A program made the translations under genes and the position numbers. Below are positions 44,438 through 53,418 of a DNA stretch of 64,000 nt, in pieces. Origin of the DNA: Arthrobacter sp. MMS18-M83. Lineage in GTDB: Bacteria; Actinomycetota; Actinomycetes; Actinomycetales; Micrococcaceae. The notes under the pieces are model-generated. The model ran no database searches. It worked only from the letters and a program-made list of their open reading frames with translations, and was not told where the DNA came from. The DNA lies in NCBI RefSeq assembly GCF_026683955.1, contig NZ_CP113343.1, positions 434,001 through 498,000 of the forward strand, in the 5' to 3' direction. Position 1 is the first letter of the stretch; each line of letters starts with the position of its first letter.

Positions 44438-45478
44438 ATGGGTTTGTGCGACAATTTTCCGGCTGAGGTAATAGCGATGGGCTTCCCCGGCTTGAGCGAT
44501 CGCACGTCGAACGCGTATCTCGTCGAAGGCAGTCGATCGGAATATCACCTGATCGACTGCGGACCGGACACCGACGCAAATTGGGCACGGCTGGAGTCCA
44601 CTCTTGCACGCCGTGGGGCGAGCGTCGCGAATGTCGGCAGCGTGACGGTCACCCACGGTCACTTCGATCACTCCGGCATGGCCACTCGGATCAGCAGAGC
44701 CTCGGGCGGGACGATCCGCGTCCACGAGGCCGATCTCACGCTCATGACACTGGGCCGGAGCTACGGCGGCAAGGACCCCGAGCGACTCTTGCGCGACTGG
44801 GGAGTCCCCTCCGACCGGCTCGCTGAGCTGATCTCTGTGAGCTCTTCGCATATCCCCCAGGGACCACCTGCTAACATAAAGCTGCTCCGCGACGGCGAGG
44901 ATCTCGGAATCTCCGGTCGGACCCTCATCGTCCTCGCCACCCCCGGGCACACGCCCGGCCACGTATGCGTGATCGACCGTGAACATTCCATCGCATTTGT
45001 AGGCGACCACGTGTTGCCGGAAGAGAACCCGGGCGTCGGATTGGGAGGCATCTCGGACCGCAATCCCATGGTCGACTATCTCCGCGCTCTCGACGCTCTG
45101 GATGCTGAGAATGTGCGTCTTGGCCTGCCGGGCCACGGTTCGCCCATCAACGATCTCCCGGAGCGGACAGAAGCGATCCGCGCCCACCACTTGCGTCGAG
45201 GACGAGAGGTGGCGGCAGCATCGAAAACAACGGCCTCCGTATGGGAGATAGCACAGCGAGTGAGATGGTCTCGCGGCTGGTCGGCGCTTGGCGGCGTTCA
45301 TCTGTTCTCCGCACTTCACCAGATCGCACAGCATATGGCAAGGAGCTCCGGAAACGCAGACGTCTACAACGCCACGCCAGCTTTGGACGAATTCTCGGAT
45401 CTCGTCTCCCGGCGCACGCAAAATTTCTCTGATCAGCGCAAGTTTAACCGAAGTACCTCAGCAACCAGCGCGGACTGA
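44438..45478 (+). CDS. MBL-fold metallo-hydrolase
   Basis: 346 residues. The metal motif THGHFDHSG (HxHxDH) is near residue 73, with VLATPGHTPGHVCVID near 167, the bridging Asp in FVGDHVL, and the last His in GLPGHGSP near 230. A helical C-terminal region of about 80 residues follows, as in glyoxalase-II or lactamase-like hydrolases. It probably hydrolyses a thioester or lactone. ATG 44438 follows GAGGAG. Right-most intact gene of the island. Confidence 0.85.
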   Translation: MGLCDNFPAEVIAMGFPGLSDRTSNAYLVEGSRSEYHLIDCGPDTDANWARLESTLARRGASVANVGSVTVTHGHFDHSGMATRISRASGGTIRVHEADLTLMTLGRSYGGKDPERLLRDWGVPSDRLAELISVSSSHIPQGPPANIKLLRDGEDLGISGRTLIVLATPGHTPGHVCVIDREHSIAFVGDHVLPEENPGVGLGGISDRNPMVDYLRALDALDAENVRLGLPGHGSPINDLPERTEAIRAHHLRRGREVAAASKTTASVWEIAQRVRWSRGWSALGGVHLFSALHQIAQHMARSSGNADVYNATPALDEFSDLVSRRTQNFSDQRKFNRSTSATSAD

Positions 45479-46812
45479 CGGTGCTGCCGACAGTGCACTC
45501 GCGCACGGAGCCGCTCCGGCTTTTCACCGCTGGGCCCAAGATCAATTGGGTTCCAGCGGCCTCCGTCGACTCGAGCACGCGCCCGTATCGCCATGCCTAG
45601 ACTGCTTCACGAGCTCGCTCGAGCCGTCAATGAGGCCAGATACACACCGGTAGTCGCAATCCCCCACCCGTATGGGGCGTGACCGTCCCAACGTTCGCGA
45701 CACTCTTTACCAATGAACTCGCACTCGGCTCGGGCAGCACCTCGGGCGCAAGCTCCTGAGGCTGGGCGGGGCGGAAATATTCCGTTTTTCGCAGCGCAGA
45801 GCTTCAGATTCGTCCAACGTGTTTTGCGGTGCGTCCTACCAAATCCTGGTAGCCGGCAACTAACATCGAGTCATTGGAACCGGATTTCCGAGGGAAAACC
45901 CTGTCGTCTTGCGCCAGCTCCGGCCGGACGCAAAGTCTGGCTGCTCCAATATTGGCCAACGCGGGCGCCGATATTTATGGACGTAGATGGAGTTCTGAAG
46001 TGGTCAGAAAGCAGTGCACGACTTACTCGTAGCTCGTCCCGGCGCCAGCCACGAAGCAGACAGCCAATGTCACGCGGGGAGCTTGCCAAGATGCATGGGC
46101 TATTGCAGCCGGACAGCAACCAGCCTCATCCCGCGGACGGATTAGTCAATCGATCCTCGACGCCCACTCTGCGGGCAAACACCCAAGTTTTCGCGGAAGG
46201 CCCGATCTGTGCAAGGCCGCTATCTCCGATTGCTACCAGAGTGAGCCCTGCGCCGGTACAGTCTCGACGTAGGCAGCCCTGCCGGGCGAGGGCAGAAGCC
46301 GGTCCAAGGGCAGGGACCCGATAAGTTTACCCGCAATCATTCCCAGCCCGTCTGCAGCACCCCGGTGTGACGCGAGAGAACGGCGCTCAAAGGATGCATC
46401 GTTTGCGCCGCTTTGCCCAGAGACCCGACGCCTCCCATATGCCAGCACCCCACCGCTGCACATTCTGGCGGCTCCCGCTCCTCTACAAAATGTCAGTTTT
46501 CGAAGTCGTCTGCATGGAATGTCCGAAGCCGACTGCACAACTTCGACACCCCTCAGCAGGTTCCTTTTTGGGACCCTTAGCTTCGATCCACCCGCGAGGC
46601 CGTGGCTGAGCGGCCACCGGTGCGTGGACCGCAGGCAGCGCACGACGGCGCTCCCGTCACCTGACCGACAGCACCCTGGTTTTTGTCGGCGTGTCGTTGA
46701 CCGGCCGGCGATTACCAGCTTCTCTGTATCCACTGGTGTGTGCCGCGGCGGGCGTACCTCAACCGGCGGGCGTTCGTGATGCATCTGCGGCCTGGCGGCC
46801 TGTGGCAACCCC
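45479..46812. other. 1.3-kb stretch with no supported gene
   Basis: Open frames on both strands have atypical composition and match no family I know. The stretch marks the right border of the catabolic island and is probably decayed DNA. Confidence 0.5.
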
Positions 46813-46837
46813 AGTTATATAACCAACTTATATAACT
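46813..46837. promoter_or_regulatory. perfect palindromic operator before the MarR-MFS pair
   Basis: AGTTATATAA and TTATATAACT are perfect ten-base arms with a five-base spacer. The right arm contains TATAAC, a probable -10 box, so repressor binding would block transcription. Classical MarR autoregulation layout. Confidence 0.85.
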
Positions 46838-46853
46838 GTGGTATGTTGTGTTC

Positions 46854-47276
46854 ATGCCTGCAGAAGATGCCGCCCTGATCACCCAGCTCATCAGCACCAC
46901 CCACCGGGTGACCCGCATGGCCGCAACGCTCACGGGCGAGCCACGCAACTCCACGCACTACCGCACCTTGGGCCTCCTGCGCCAGTTCGGCCCCTCGCGC
47001 ATTGGTGAAATAGCAGCCTACGAACGGATCACCCAGCCCGGCGCCACGAAGATTGTCACAGCACTCGAGGCGGAAGGTTTCGTCGCCCGTGAGAACGACC
47101 CCGAGGACGGCCGCGCCTCGGTGATTTCGATCACGCCCGCCGGAAACACCGCGGTAGAGGCCTGGCAGGAGCAAATCTCCGCCGTCCTCGTCCCGCGCTT
47201 CGGCAAATTCTCCGATGAAGACCGGGCCGCAATCGCACGGACCCTCATGCTTCTCGAATCCAGCCTCCAGAACTAA
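46854..47276 (+). CDS. MarR family regulator of a drug-pump-like unit
   Basis: 140 residues. Helix-turn-helix and wing: SRIGEIAAYERITQPGATKIVTALEAEGFVARENDPEDGRASVISITPAG. The start may be ATG 46854 or GTG 46848; TATGTT at 46842-46847 would make the ATG leaderless. The palindrome ten to forty bases upstream is the likely binding site. It is followed after 41 bases by an MFS transporter gene. Confidence 0.9.
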   Translation: MPAEDAALITQLISTTHRVTRMAATLTGEPRNSTHYRTLGLLRQFGPSRIGEIAAYERITQPGATKIVTALEAEGFVARENDPEDGRASVISITPAGNTAVEAWQEQISAVLVPRFGKFSDEDRAAIARTLMLLESSLQN

Positions 47277-47317
47277 TCCGGTCCCACTAACACCTCCCAA
47301 GAATTAAGGAAGCCCGA

Positions 47318-48558
47318 GTGAAATCAGCCCAGCTAGAAACACACCCCGACAAGGGATCCATCTTCCAGCAGCCCAAGGCCGTGTGGGCCCTGGCCTTCGC
47401 CTCGGTCATCGCCTTCATGGGGATCGGCCTGGTCGGCCCGATCCTCCCGTCGGTGACGAAGTCCCTGGGCGCCACCCAGACCCAGACCTCGTTCCTCTTC
47501 ACGAGCTATCTGGTGATCACCGGCATCGCGATGTTCTTCACCAGCTGGGTGTCATCGCGCATCGGGGCCCGCAAGACCCTGCTCCTGGGCCTGGTCATCA
47601 TCGTGGTCTCCTCCGGGCTGGCCGGCTTCGCCTCCTCCATCGAGGCGCTCATCCTTTACCGCGCCCTGTGGGGCCTGGGAAATGCCCTCTTCATTTCCAC
47701 GGCTTTGGCCGCCATGATCAGCGCCGCCCGCGGCAGCACCGGCACCGCCATCATCATCTACGAGGCGGCCCTCGGCCTTGGTATCGCGGTGGGACCGCTG
47801 GTCGGCGGCCTGCTCGGCCAGATCGGCTGGCAGGCTCCATTCTTCGGCACCGCCACCTTGATCTTCATCGCCTTCATCTCAATCCTTGCCTTCATGCCCA
47901 AGCAGGAGATTCGTCCGGCCCGCGCCTCGGTCTCCGCCGCCTTCCGGGCCCTGGCGAACCCGGCGATCCTCGTTTTCGCCCTCGTGGCGTTCTGCTACAA
48001 CATCGGTTTCTTCGTCCTGATGTCATACACGCCGTACGCGCTTGGCTTCACGGCCCTTGGTATCGGCATGGTCTTCACCGGCTGGGGCATCAGCGTGGCC
48101 ATCACCAGCGTTGTCGGGGCACCTGTGCTCACTAGGCGCTTCCCCCGCGCCGGGTGCTCTGGATTCTCCTCATTCTGTTCGCCTCCGCCCTGGTGACCGC
48201 AGGCCTTGTGGTGCACAGCCCCACGGCCCTCGTGGTGATGGTGGTGGTCGGTGGCCTGATCATCGGCATGATCAACACCGTGCTGACCGAGTGCGTCATG
48301 GAGGCCAGCGATCTTCCGCGAGCGGTGGCTTCCTCGGCCTATTCGGGCGTGCGCTTCATCGGCGGCGCCATCGCACCGCCGATTGCCGCCTCGCTGGCCG
48401 CCACGTTCTCGCAGACCGCGCCCTTCCTCTTCGGCGCGTTCGGCGTGCTGGTTGCGGCGGTACTCGTGATCACCTTCGCCAGGCTCCTGAACAGGGCGGA
48501 CCGCCGTTTCACCGAAGGCGCGGAGGTTGAAGCAGAGGCAATTACGCTCGGCGAGTAA
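47318..48558 (+). pseudogene. MFS efflux transporter, frameshifted
   Basis: The first part (47318 to about 48140) gives nine or so membrane helices: ALAFASVIAFMGIGLVGPILPSV, SSRIGARKTLLLGLVIIVVSS, IIIYEAALGLGIAVGPLVGG (antiporter-type motif C). After APVLTRRFP the frame is lost at a C run near 48142 and the last helices (LWILLILFASALVTAGL to the C-terminal LLNRADRRF) are read in another frame to 48558. Repaired, it is a normal 12-helix exporter of about 413 residues. GTG 47318 has AAGGAAG upstream. Either a mutation or a homopolymer sequencing error. Confidence 0.82.
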
Positions 48559-48778
48559 GCTCCCGCCAGGGCGAGTGAATTGGTCCAGCGATTAAGGTCC
48601 GTCGACACCTCAAGGTGTCTGTTTGAAGACAACGCCAATATCAGTTCCGGTTGTCGGCCGTAGTGCGCAGTTTTCGTGCCACAAGAGGTCGGTAGATGCC
48701 CGCGTCAGCAACACACCTGGGTTCCTTACCGCGGGCTGGGTTGCATCCCGGAAAGCATCCCGTCCGTGCCATACGTGC

Positions 48779-48808
48779 GGCACGGACGGCACGGACGGCA
48801 CGGACGGC
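48779..48808. repeat. short tandem repeat, 9-bp unit
   Basis: The unit CGGCACGGA is repeated slightly more than three times, in the gap between the MFS remnant and the convergent sugar porter gene. It may vary in copy number between strains. Confidence 0.6.
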
Positions 48809-48831
48809 CCCAGCATGCCGCCGGAATCCGT

Positions 48832-50283
48832 CTACTTCGTCTTGTGAACGAGGTAGATGGCGCCGGTGGTGACGTCTTCCTCAAGCGCTTCGAGCGTGCG
48901 CCCGCGGGTCTCGGGTACCTGCGTGTAGATGAACACGAGGGCAAGGATGCCGACCACGCCGAACATGAAGAAGGATCCGGTGATGCCGACGGCTGCGACG
49001 AGAGTGGGGAAATAGAGGCCCAGGAAGGCGTTAACGATCCAGAGGCAGAAGACCGAGACGCCGATCGCAAACCCGCGGATGTGAAGGGGAAAGATCTCGG
49101 ACAGCATGACCCACACGGCGATGTTGGGGAAAGTCTGCACGGATCCGACGAACGCGACCACGAGGAAGAGGATAACGAAGGGACGGGCCGGGTTCCCGAC
49201 GGGCAATGCAATTGAGGCGATACCGATAAGGAAATGGCAAACGGTGGTCAGAGCGAACCCTGTCAACAGGGTCCTACGGCGGTTCATGGTCTGCATAAGT
49301 CGAAGTGCGATCAGGCCGCCAATGACTGCAATGACGCCGGGAGCAATGTTGGCGACAAGCGCGGCGCTGGAGCTGAAGCCTGCCTCGACCAGCACGGACT
49401 GGCCGTAGTACATGATCGAGTTGATGCCGGTGAGCTGCTGGGCGACGCCGAGGCCGATACCGACGAGCAGGATGCGCAGCAGCCACTTGCTCCGAAGCGC
49501 ACTCCAGCCCGACCACTTGATTTCCTTCTCCTCGTCGGCGAGGTGCTTGACGTCGGCAAGCTCAGCAGCCGCCCGCTCAGCAGAGCGGATCGACCTGAGG
49601 ACGGCAAGGGCCTCCTGAGAGCGGCCTTGGGAGATGAGCCAACGAGGCGATTCCGGCATCCGCAGCATGCCGAAGAACAGCGCGAGAGCAGGCAGAGCTG
49701 CGACGGCGAGCATGATGCGCCAGACGCCGCCGAACTCGCTCCAGACATTGCCGATGATCGCGTTCAAGACGAATGCGGCCAGCTGGCCGATGACGATCAT
49801 AAGTTCGTTGCGGCCCGCGAGCGAGCCGCGGATCTCGTAGGGAGCAAGCTCGGCGAGGAACACGGGAACAACGGTGGACGCGCCGCCAACGGCAAGGCCG
49901 AGGATAATACGGCCGAGGACCATTACCTCGAAGTTCGGTGAGAAAACGCACGATAGAGTTCCGACGAGGAACATGAGGGCAAGAAGGATTATGGTCTTTC
50001 GGCGCCCCCAGACGTCGGATAGCCGGCCGCCCCCGATTGCACCGACGGCAGCACCGAACAGGAGTGAACTGGTCACTATCCCCTCGGTGAGAGGGGTAAG
50101 GCCGAGTTCCGTGGTCATCGGCCGGAGTGCACCGTTGATGACACCGGTGTCGTAGCCGAAGAGCAGGCCGCCGAACGTCGCAGTGAGGGCCACCAGACCC
50201 AAGCGCTTGCGGTGTGGCCCGTCGGTCAGGGGCGGGAGCGGTGCCGGATTGGGTGCTCCGCGGTGAGCTTGGACAGTTGCCAT
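48832..50283 (-). CDS. sugar/polyol MFS symporter (sugar porter family, inositol-type)
   Basis: 483 residues, 12 membrane helices. It has the sugar-porter signatures GRLSDVWGRRKTIIL (loop 2-3), LGRIILGLAVGGASTVVPVFLAELAPYEIRG, PESPRWLISQGR, QQLTGINSIMYYG and the end VPETRGRTLEALEED. These point to proton-coupled sugar or inositol uptake. The downstream-transcribed neighbour is an inositol-dehydrogenase remnant, which supports inositol. ATG 50283 has AAAGGAG seven bases upstream. Confidence 0.9.
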   Translation of the reverse strand: MATVQAHRGAPNPAPLPPLTDGPHRKRLGLVALTATFGGLLFGYDTGVINGALRPMTTELGLTPLTEGIVTSSLLFGAAVGAIGGGRLSDVWGRRKTIILLALMFLVGTLSCVFSPNFEVMVLGRIILGLAVGGASTVVPVFLAELAPYEIRGSLAGRNELMIVIGQLAAFVLNAIIGNVWSEFGGVWRIMLAVAALPALALFFGMLRMPESPRWLISQGRSQEALAVLRSIRSAERAAAELADVKHLADEEKEIKWSGWSALRSKWLLRILLVGIGLGVAQQLTGINSIMYYGQSVLVEAGFSSSAALVANIAPGVIAVIGGLIALRLMQTMNRRRTLLTGFALTTVCHFLIGIASIALPVGNPARPFVILFLVVAFVGSVQTFPNIAVWVMLSEIFPLHIRGFAIGVSVFCLWIVNAFLGLYFPTLVAAVGITGSFFMFGVVGILALVFIYTQVPETRGRTLEALEEDVTTGAIYLVHKTK

Positions 50284-50428
50284 GAAGACTCCTTTGTCGG
50301 GTGGGGCAGGTGATGCTCGCAGTGTCGAAAACAATGCGCAAATTCAGGAATGAAGGCGGGATTCGCTGATCGCTGGATAAAGGTCGACTGGTCCGAGGGG
50401 CGATTACCGTCCCTCCCCGGTCCGGTGG

Positions 50429-50990
50429 TCAGCGGTAAAGGTCAGGTTTAGCTTGCAGTTTCACGGTGACCTTTTCGCCCGACTTCTGGGCTTCGACGCC
50501 GGCTTCGCAGCAAACAGCGGTGGCGTAGCCATCCCAGGCGGTGGGGCCGCCGATTTCGCCGCGGCGGGCGGCGTCAACCCAGGCCTGGACCTCGACGTCG
50601 TACGCGGCACCGAAGCGCTCCTCGAAACCAGGGGTGACCTTGCCGCCCCAGCGGCCGGCGCTGCGGACGTAAGGACCGCCGTCGCCACCGATGCTCACGA
50701 TGCCGTCCTCGAAGGACGCCTGGGTGGCGACTTCGTAGCCGAACTTGGCGTTCACGTAGATTTCGACGTCGGCCAGGACACCGGACTCGGTCTCGATCAG
50801 GACGTGCTGGGGATCGTGCTGGCTGTTCGGGGCGTTGCGCGTCGCCTTGCCCAGACGGACCTGCACGGAGGTGATTTCCTCGCCGGTGAAGAAACGGATG
50901 GCATCGAACTCGTGGACCACGGAGTCGTTGATGAGCATCTCGTTCGTGAAACCCTGGGGCGTGTCCGGGTTGCGGTGACATTTGACGCCG
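50429..50990 (-). pseudogene. inositol 2-dehydrogenase-like (Gfo/Idh/MocA), 5'-truncated
   Basis: Only the C-terminal half is present: VKCHRNPDTPQGFTNEM, then LINDSVVHEFDAIRFFTGEEITSVQVRLG (the active-site DxxxH region), QHDPQHVLIETESGV, and the end GVEAQKSGEKVTVKL. The NAD-binding domain is missing. The homology stops abruptly near 50990, where unrelated sequence begins, so a deletion or recombination joined two genes here. No plausible start remains. Confidence 0.8.
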
Positions 50991-51958
50991 CGCTAGAACA
51001 GGCTGAACAGCTATCTACCGCCGCATCGACCGTCGGGACAGCTACCCAACCGATACTTCTGTTTTACGGGTTGTCGCAGCTGGGAAGGGCGATCGCCGCG
51101 GTGTCGCCCAAAATCGGGAATGACGAGTACCGACTGAGCGGACACGGAATAAAGGACGGGGATCTGCAGGGGGTGGCCTCGCAGGGCCTGGCTTCGCTCA
51201 TGGTCCATGGGGAGCCTACGGGCGCGTTTCCCGTTGTGGCTCAAGCGCTTGAGTCCTCTCCTATGAGCGAGCCGGTTCCTCTCGGCACCATCTGGGGTCT
51301 ACTTCCCGAGGCTGAGAAATTCCGTTTATCTGGCGGTGGCGGTCTGCAGCGTCTCATACTCGTTCCGGAGGATTCATACATTGTGGGGCCCCGGCGCCGG
51401 CCCGTGACAGACTTTACCCCCTCCCCGTCGACTTGCAGGTGAGCGCCAACGATCCTTCCGCGACCCGCGGCGTGGTCGAAGGCGAAGGCATCGAGAAAGA
51501 AAGAGAACTTCTCCGAGAGCACCTGGCCGATTACCCTCTCTAGCTGGATGGAGTCTGATAAATCCGGTCCAACCCATCCCGTACCAACATGGGTTCAACG
51601 GTTCGGAAAGGTGGCTGGACGTCCCACTCCAATTCCCCAAACCCGACACCGTGGCCGAAACAGTTACCTTGGCCGAGCGGGCTTCGGAATATCACGGGGT
51701 TCGCTATCTCTACCCCAAACTCGACGACACCGGTCTGCCCGCTCACCCGTTTCTGTTGTGGTGGGCCGTCTTGTTCAGCTCTCCCGTCTGGCCAGGTACG
51801 AGCCGAATGGATGGATGCAGCTCACATCTGTTTCGAGAGACGCCAGTGCTGTACCCGTCGAATACATTCTCGGCGAAGCAATCAAGGCGGTGCCGGAACT
51901 CGCACTTCACGCCATCACCCGCTCTGTCCGCGAGAAGATGACGTCTAACCATGGGTAG
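50991..51958 (+). pseudogene. YaaC-like protein gene, decayed
   Basis: Several frames together give a YaaC-type protein. The pieces are LEQAEQLSTAASTVGTATQPILLFYGLSQLGRAIAAV and LASLMVHGEPTGAFPVVAQALESS (one frame). Next is AETVTLAERASEYHGVRYLYPKLDDTGLPAHPFLLWWAVLFS (second frame). Last is LSRLARYEPNGWMQLTSVSRDASAVPVEYILGEAIKAVPELALHAITRSV (first frame again). There are in-frame stops near 51541 and two or more frameshifts, and the 5' end is cut at the junction with the inositol dehydrogenase remnant. Identification rests on recognised patterns and is tentative. Confidence 0.6.
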
Positions 51959-52248
51959 TCCGGTGCTGACTACGCTGGCAAACTACCCCACTTGCGGACA
52001 AGGGACATGCGCTCTTTCTGCGAAACACGATTCCGATAAGGCTGTGAGCCCGATGGCCATGGCTTGGCTCGCCCAGGCGCTCGGCGATAGCTACCTCAAC
52101 GAATGGGGCTTTCAATACGCCGATCTATTTCGCAGACCTCCGCCTGGGACCCCCAAGCCATCCCAGCTCCCGAAAATCTGTACCCCTCGTTCTAGAATTG
52201 TCCTTGTGCGGAACACCGCCCAAGATCGCCGAGGAAAGGACCATCCAG
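51959..52248. other. gap with no supported gene
   Basis: A frame running through here (AMAWLAQALGDSYLNEWGFQYADLF) has no recognised homology and its end overlaps the small gene downstream in another frame. It may be another relic. Confidence 0.35.
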
Positions 52249-52419
52249 ATGGCCGACGAAGAGACCCGCCCTGCCCCGACTTTCGGACTCATCGAAAAGG
52301 GCTTCCTCACCGTCTCCTCCCATACGGAGATAGCGTCAAACCAGTCAGTCGCGGATATTATCGCCACCCTGACCAGCACCGCAGACACGAGCACCTCGGC
52401 GGGCTCTGACAACGACTAG
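52249..52419 (+). CDS. small protein paired with DUF6338
   Basis: 56 residues, acidic and Ser/Thr-rich (GLIEKGFLTVSSHTEIASNQSVADIIATLTS). ATG 52249 has AAAGGA about ten bases upstream. The stop codon shares one base with the GTG of the following DUF6338 gene, so the pair is translationally coupled. No family is recognised. Confidence 0.6.
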   Translation: MADEETRPAPTFGLIEKGFLTVSSHTEIASNQSVADIIATLTSTADTSTSAGSDND

Positions 52420-53198
52420 TGCCAACTTCGGCATTCGGCGTCCTCGTATTCATCCTGGCCGTCGCACCCGGATTCTACTACGAACTGGTCCGCGGCCGGC
52501 GATACACTCGGACTAAAGAATCAGCCTTCTACGAGGCCAGCCGGGCAGTTGTCGCCTCCGTTGTTCTTGGTGTCTTCGCAGGAGCGCTGGCGTTCTTGTT
52601 TTGGCTCTATATCCTGAGCCCGGAAGACCCTCCCGACGTCACCGCCCTACTTAAACGCGACCCCCAGTACCTAGGCGCCCACACTCGACAACTAGTCGGC
52701 GGTCTGGCCGTCTACCTAGTGGCAAGCTTCCTATTTGCCCGCCTCTGGATGAAACTCCACGGGCTATACGACCGGGCCAAGGCAAAGTTCCCTTGGCTTT
52801 CCCAAGGGGTCACATCCTCTCACTCCCTTTGGACCGAAGTCCTCCAATCACGCGCGCCGAAAGGCCACATTTCGGTGGCAAGGGTCCGAATGAAGTCGGG
52901 TGAGATCTGGGTCGGCCCCGTCTTAGGTTTCAGTACTGAGCACGAGTTGGCTGATCGGGAACTGGTCCTCCACCAACCGATCCATTTCGCCAGCTCAAAG
53001 ACCCCTACCGCTCTCTCCCCAACACCGTTTAGCTCCATCATTCTTAAGGGTCCCGAAATCGAGATGATCGCCGTCGTAGGTTGCGCGCTAGACGAAAAGC
53101 TTCCCAAAAGCCATCGGCGAAAACGCGGCAGAGCCAACCTACAGACTCCAGCTGCGGCGGCAAACGAAGCCTCCAATACTGCGGCCAACACACCTTGA
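52419..53198 (+). CDS. DUF6338 family membrane protein
   Basis: 259 residues. Membrane segments at about 6-22 (VLVFILAVAPGFYYELV), 43-66 (AVVASVVLGVFAGALAFLFWLYIL) and 92-110 (QLVGGLAVYLVASFLFARLW). A soluble C-terminal domain follows from about 125 (HISVARVRMKSGEIWVGPVLGFST; IILKGPEIEMIAVVG), which has a beta-rich, SH3-like feel. The FYYELVRGRR motif after the first helix is typical of DUF6338. Function is unknown. The Ala-rich tail ends about 95 bases before the IS1380 element. Confidence 0.75.
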   Translation: MPTSAFGVLVFILAVAPGFYYELVRGRRYTRTKESAFYEASRAVVASVVLGVFAGALAFLFWLYILSPEDPPDVTALLKRDPQYLGAHTRQLVGGLAVYLVASFLFARLWMKLHGLYDRAKAKFPWLSQGVTSSHSLWTEVLQSRAPKGHISVARVRMKSGEIWVGPVLGFSTEHELADRELVLHQPIHFASSKTPTALSPTPFSSIILKGPEIEMIAVVGCALDEKLPKSHRRKRGRANLQTPAAAANEASNTAANTP

Positions 53199-53247
53199 CT
53201 CATGCCAATCCCGTTAACCGCTGCCGCGACCGTCGGATGAATAACAA

Positions 53248-53265
53248 CCTTGAACATATTCAAGG
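53248..53265. repeat. palindrome, possible terminator of the DUF6338 pair
   Basis: CCTTGAA and TTCAAGG flank a four-base loop. It lies 50 bases after the DUF6338 stop, with no clear T-run, so termination is uncertain. Confidence 0.4.
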
Positions 53266-53344
53266 GCTCCGAGCTTGCTGATAGTCGCGAGCCCTAACCC
53301 GGGGTTTTCGTGGCCAGCTGGCGCGAGTGGCGCGTTAAAGCAGT

Positions 53345-53417
53345 GAAAGGGTGCTCTGAGCTGGGAAAATAGTGGTATTCGACGCCATATTTTCCTGATC
53401 GTGAGGAGCACCCTTTC
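53345..53417. promoter_or_regulatory. nested hairpins over the transposase translation start
   Basis: GAAAGGGTGCTC (53345-53356) pairs perfectly with GAGCACCCTTTC (53406-53417), next to the ATG at 53419 and covering part of the GAGGAG ribosome binding site. Inside the loop GGAAAATA (53364-53371) pairs with TATTTTCC (53388-53395). Transcripts reading in from outside would fold and hide the start. Confidence 0.65.
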
Positions 53418-53418
53418 G

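Noticed and set aside
45713..46324. Open frame of 203 codons on the plus strand
   Set aside because: Composition rich in Arg, Ser and Pro, no ribosome binding site and no family pattern.
46233..46808. Open frame of 191 codons on the minus strand
   Set aside because: No recognisable domain; its start abuts the MarR operator and composition is unlike the real genes.
51951..52409. 152-codon frame before the DUF6338 pair
   Set aside because: Its second half is out of frame with, and overlaps, the small gene that has the better start and coupling; the first half matches nothing.
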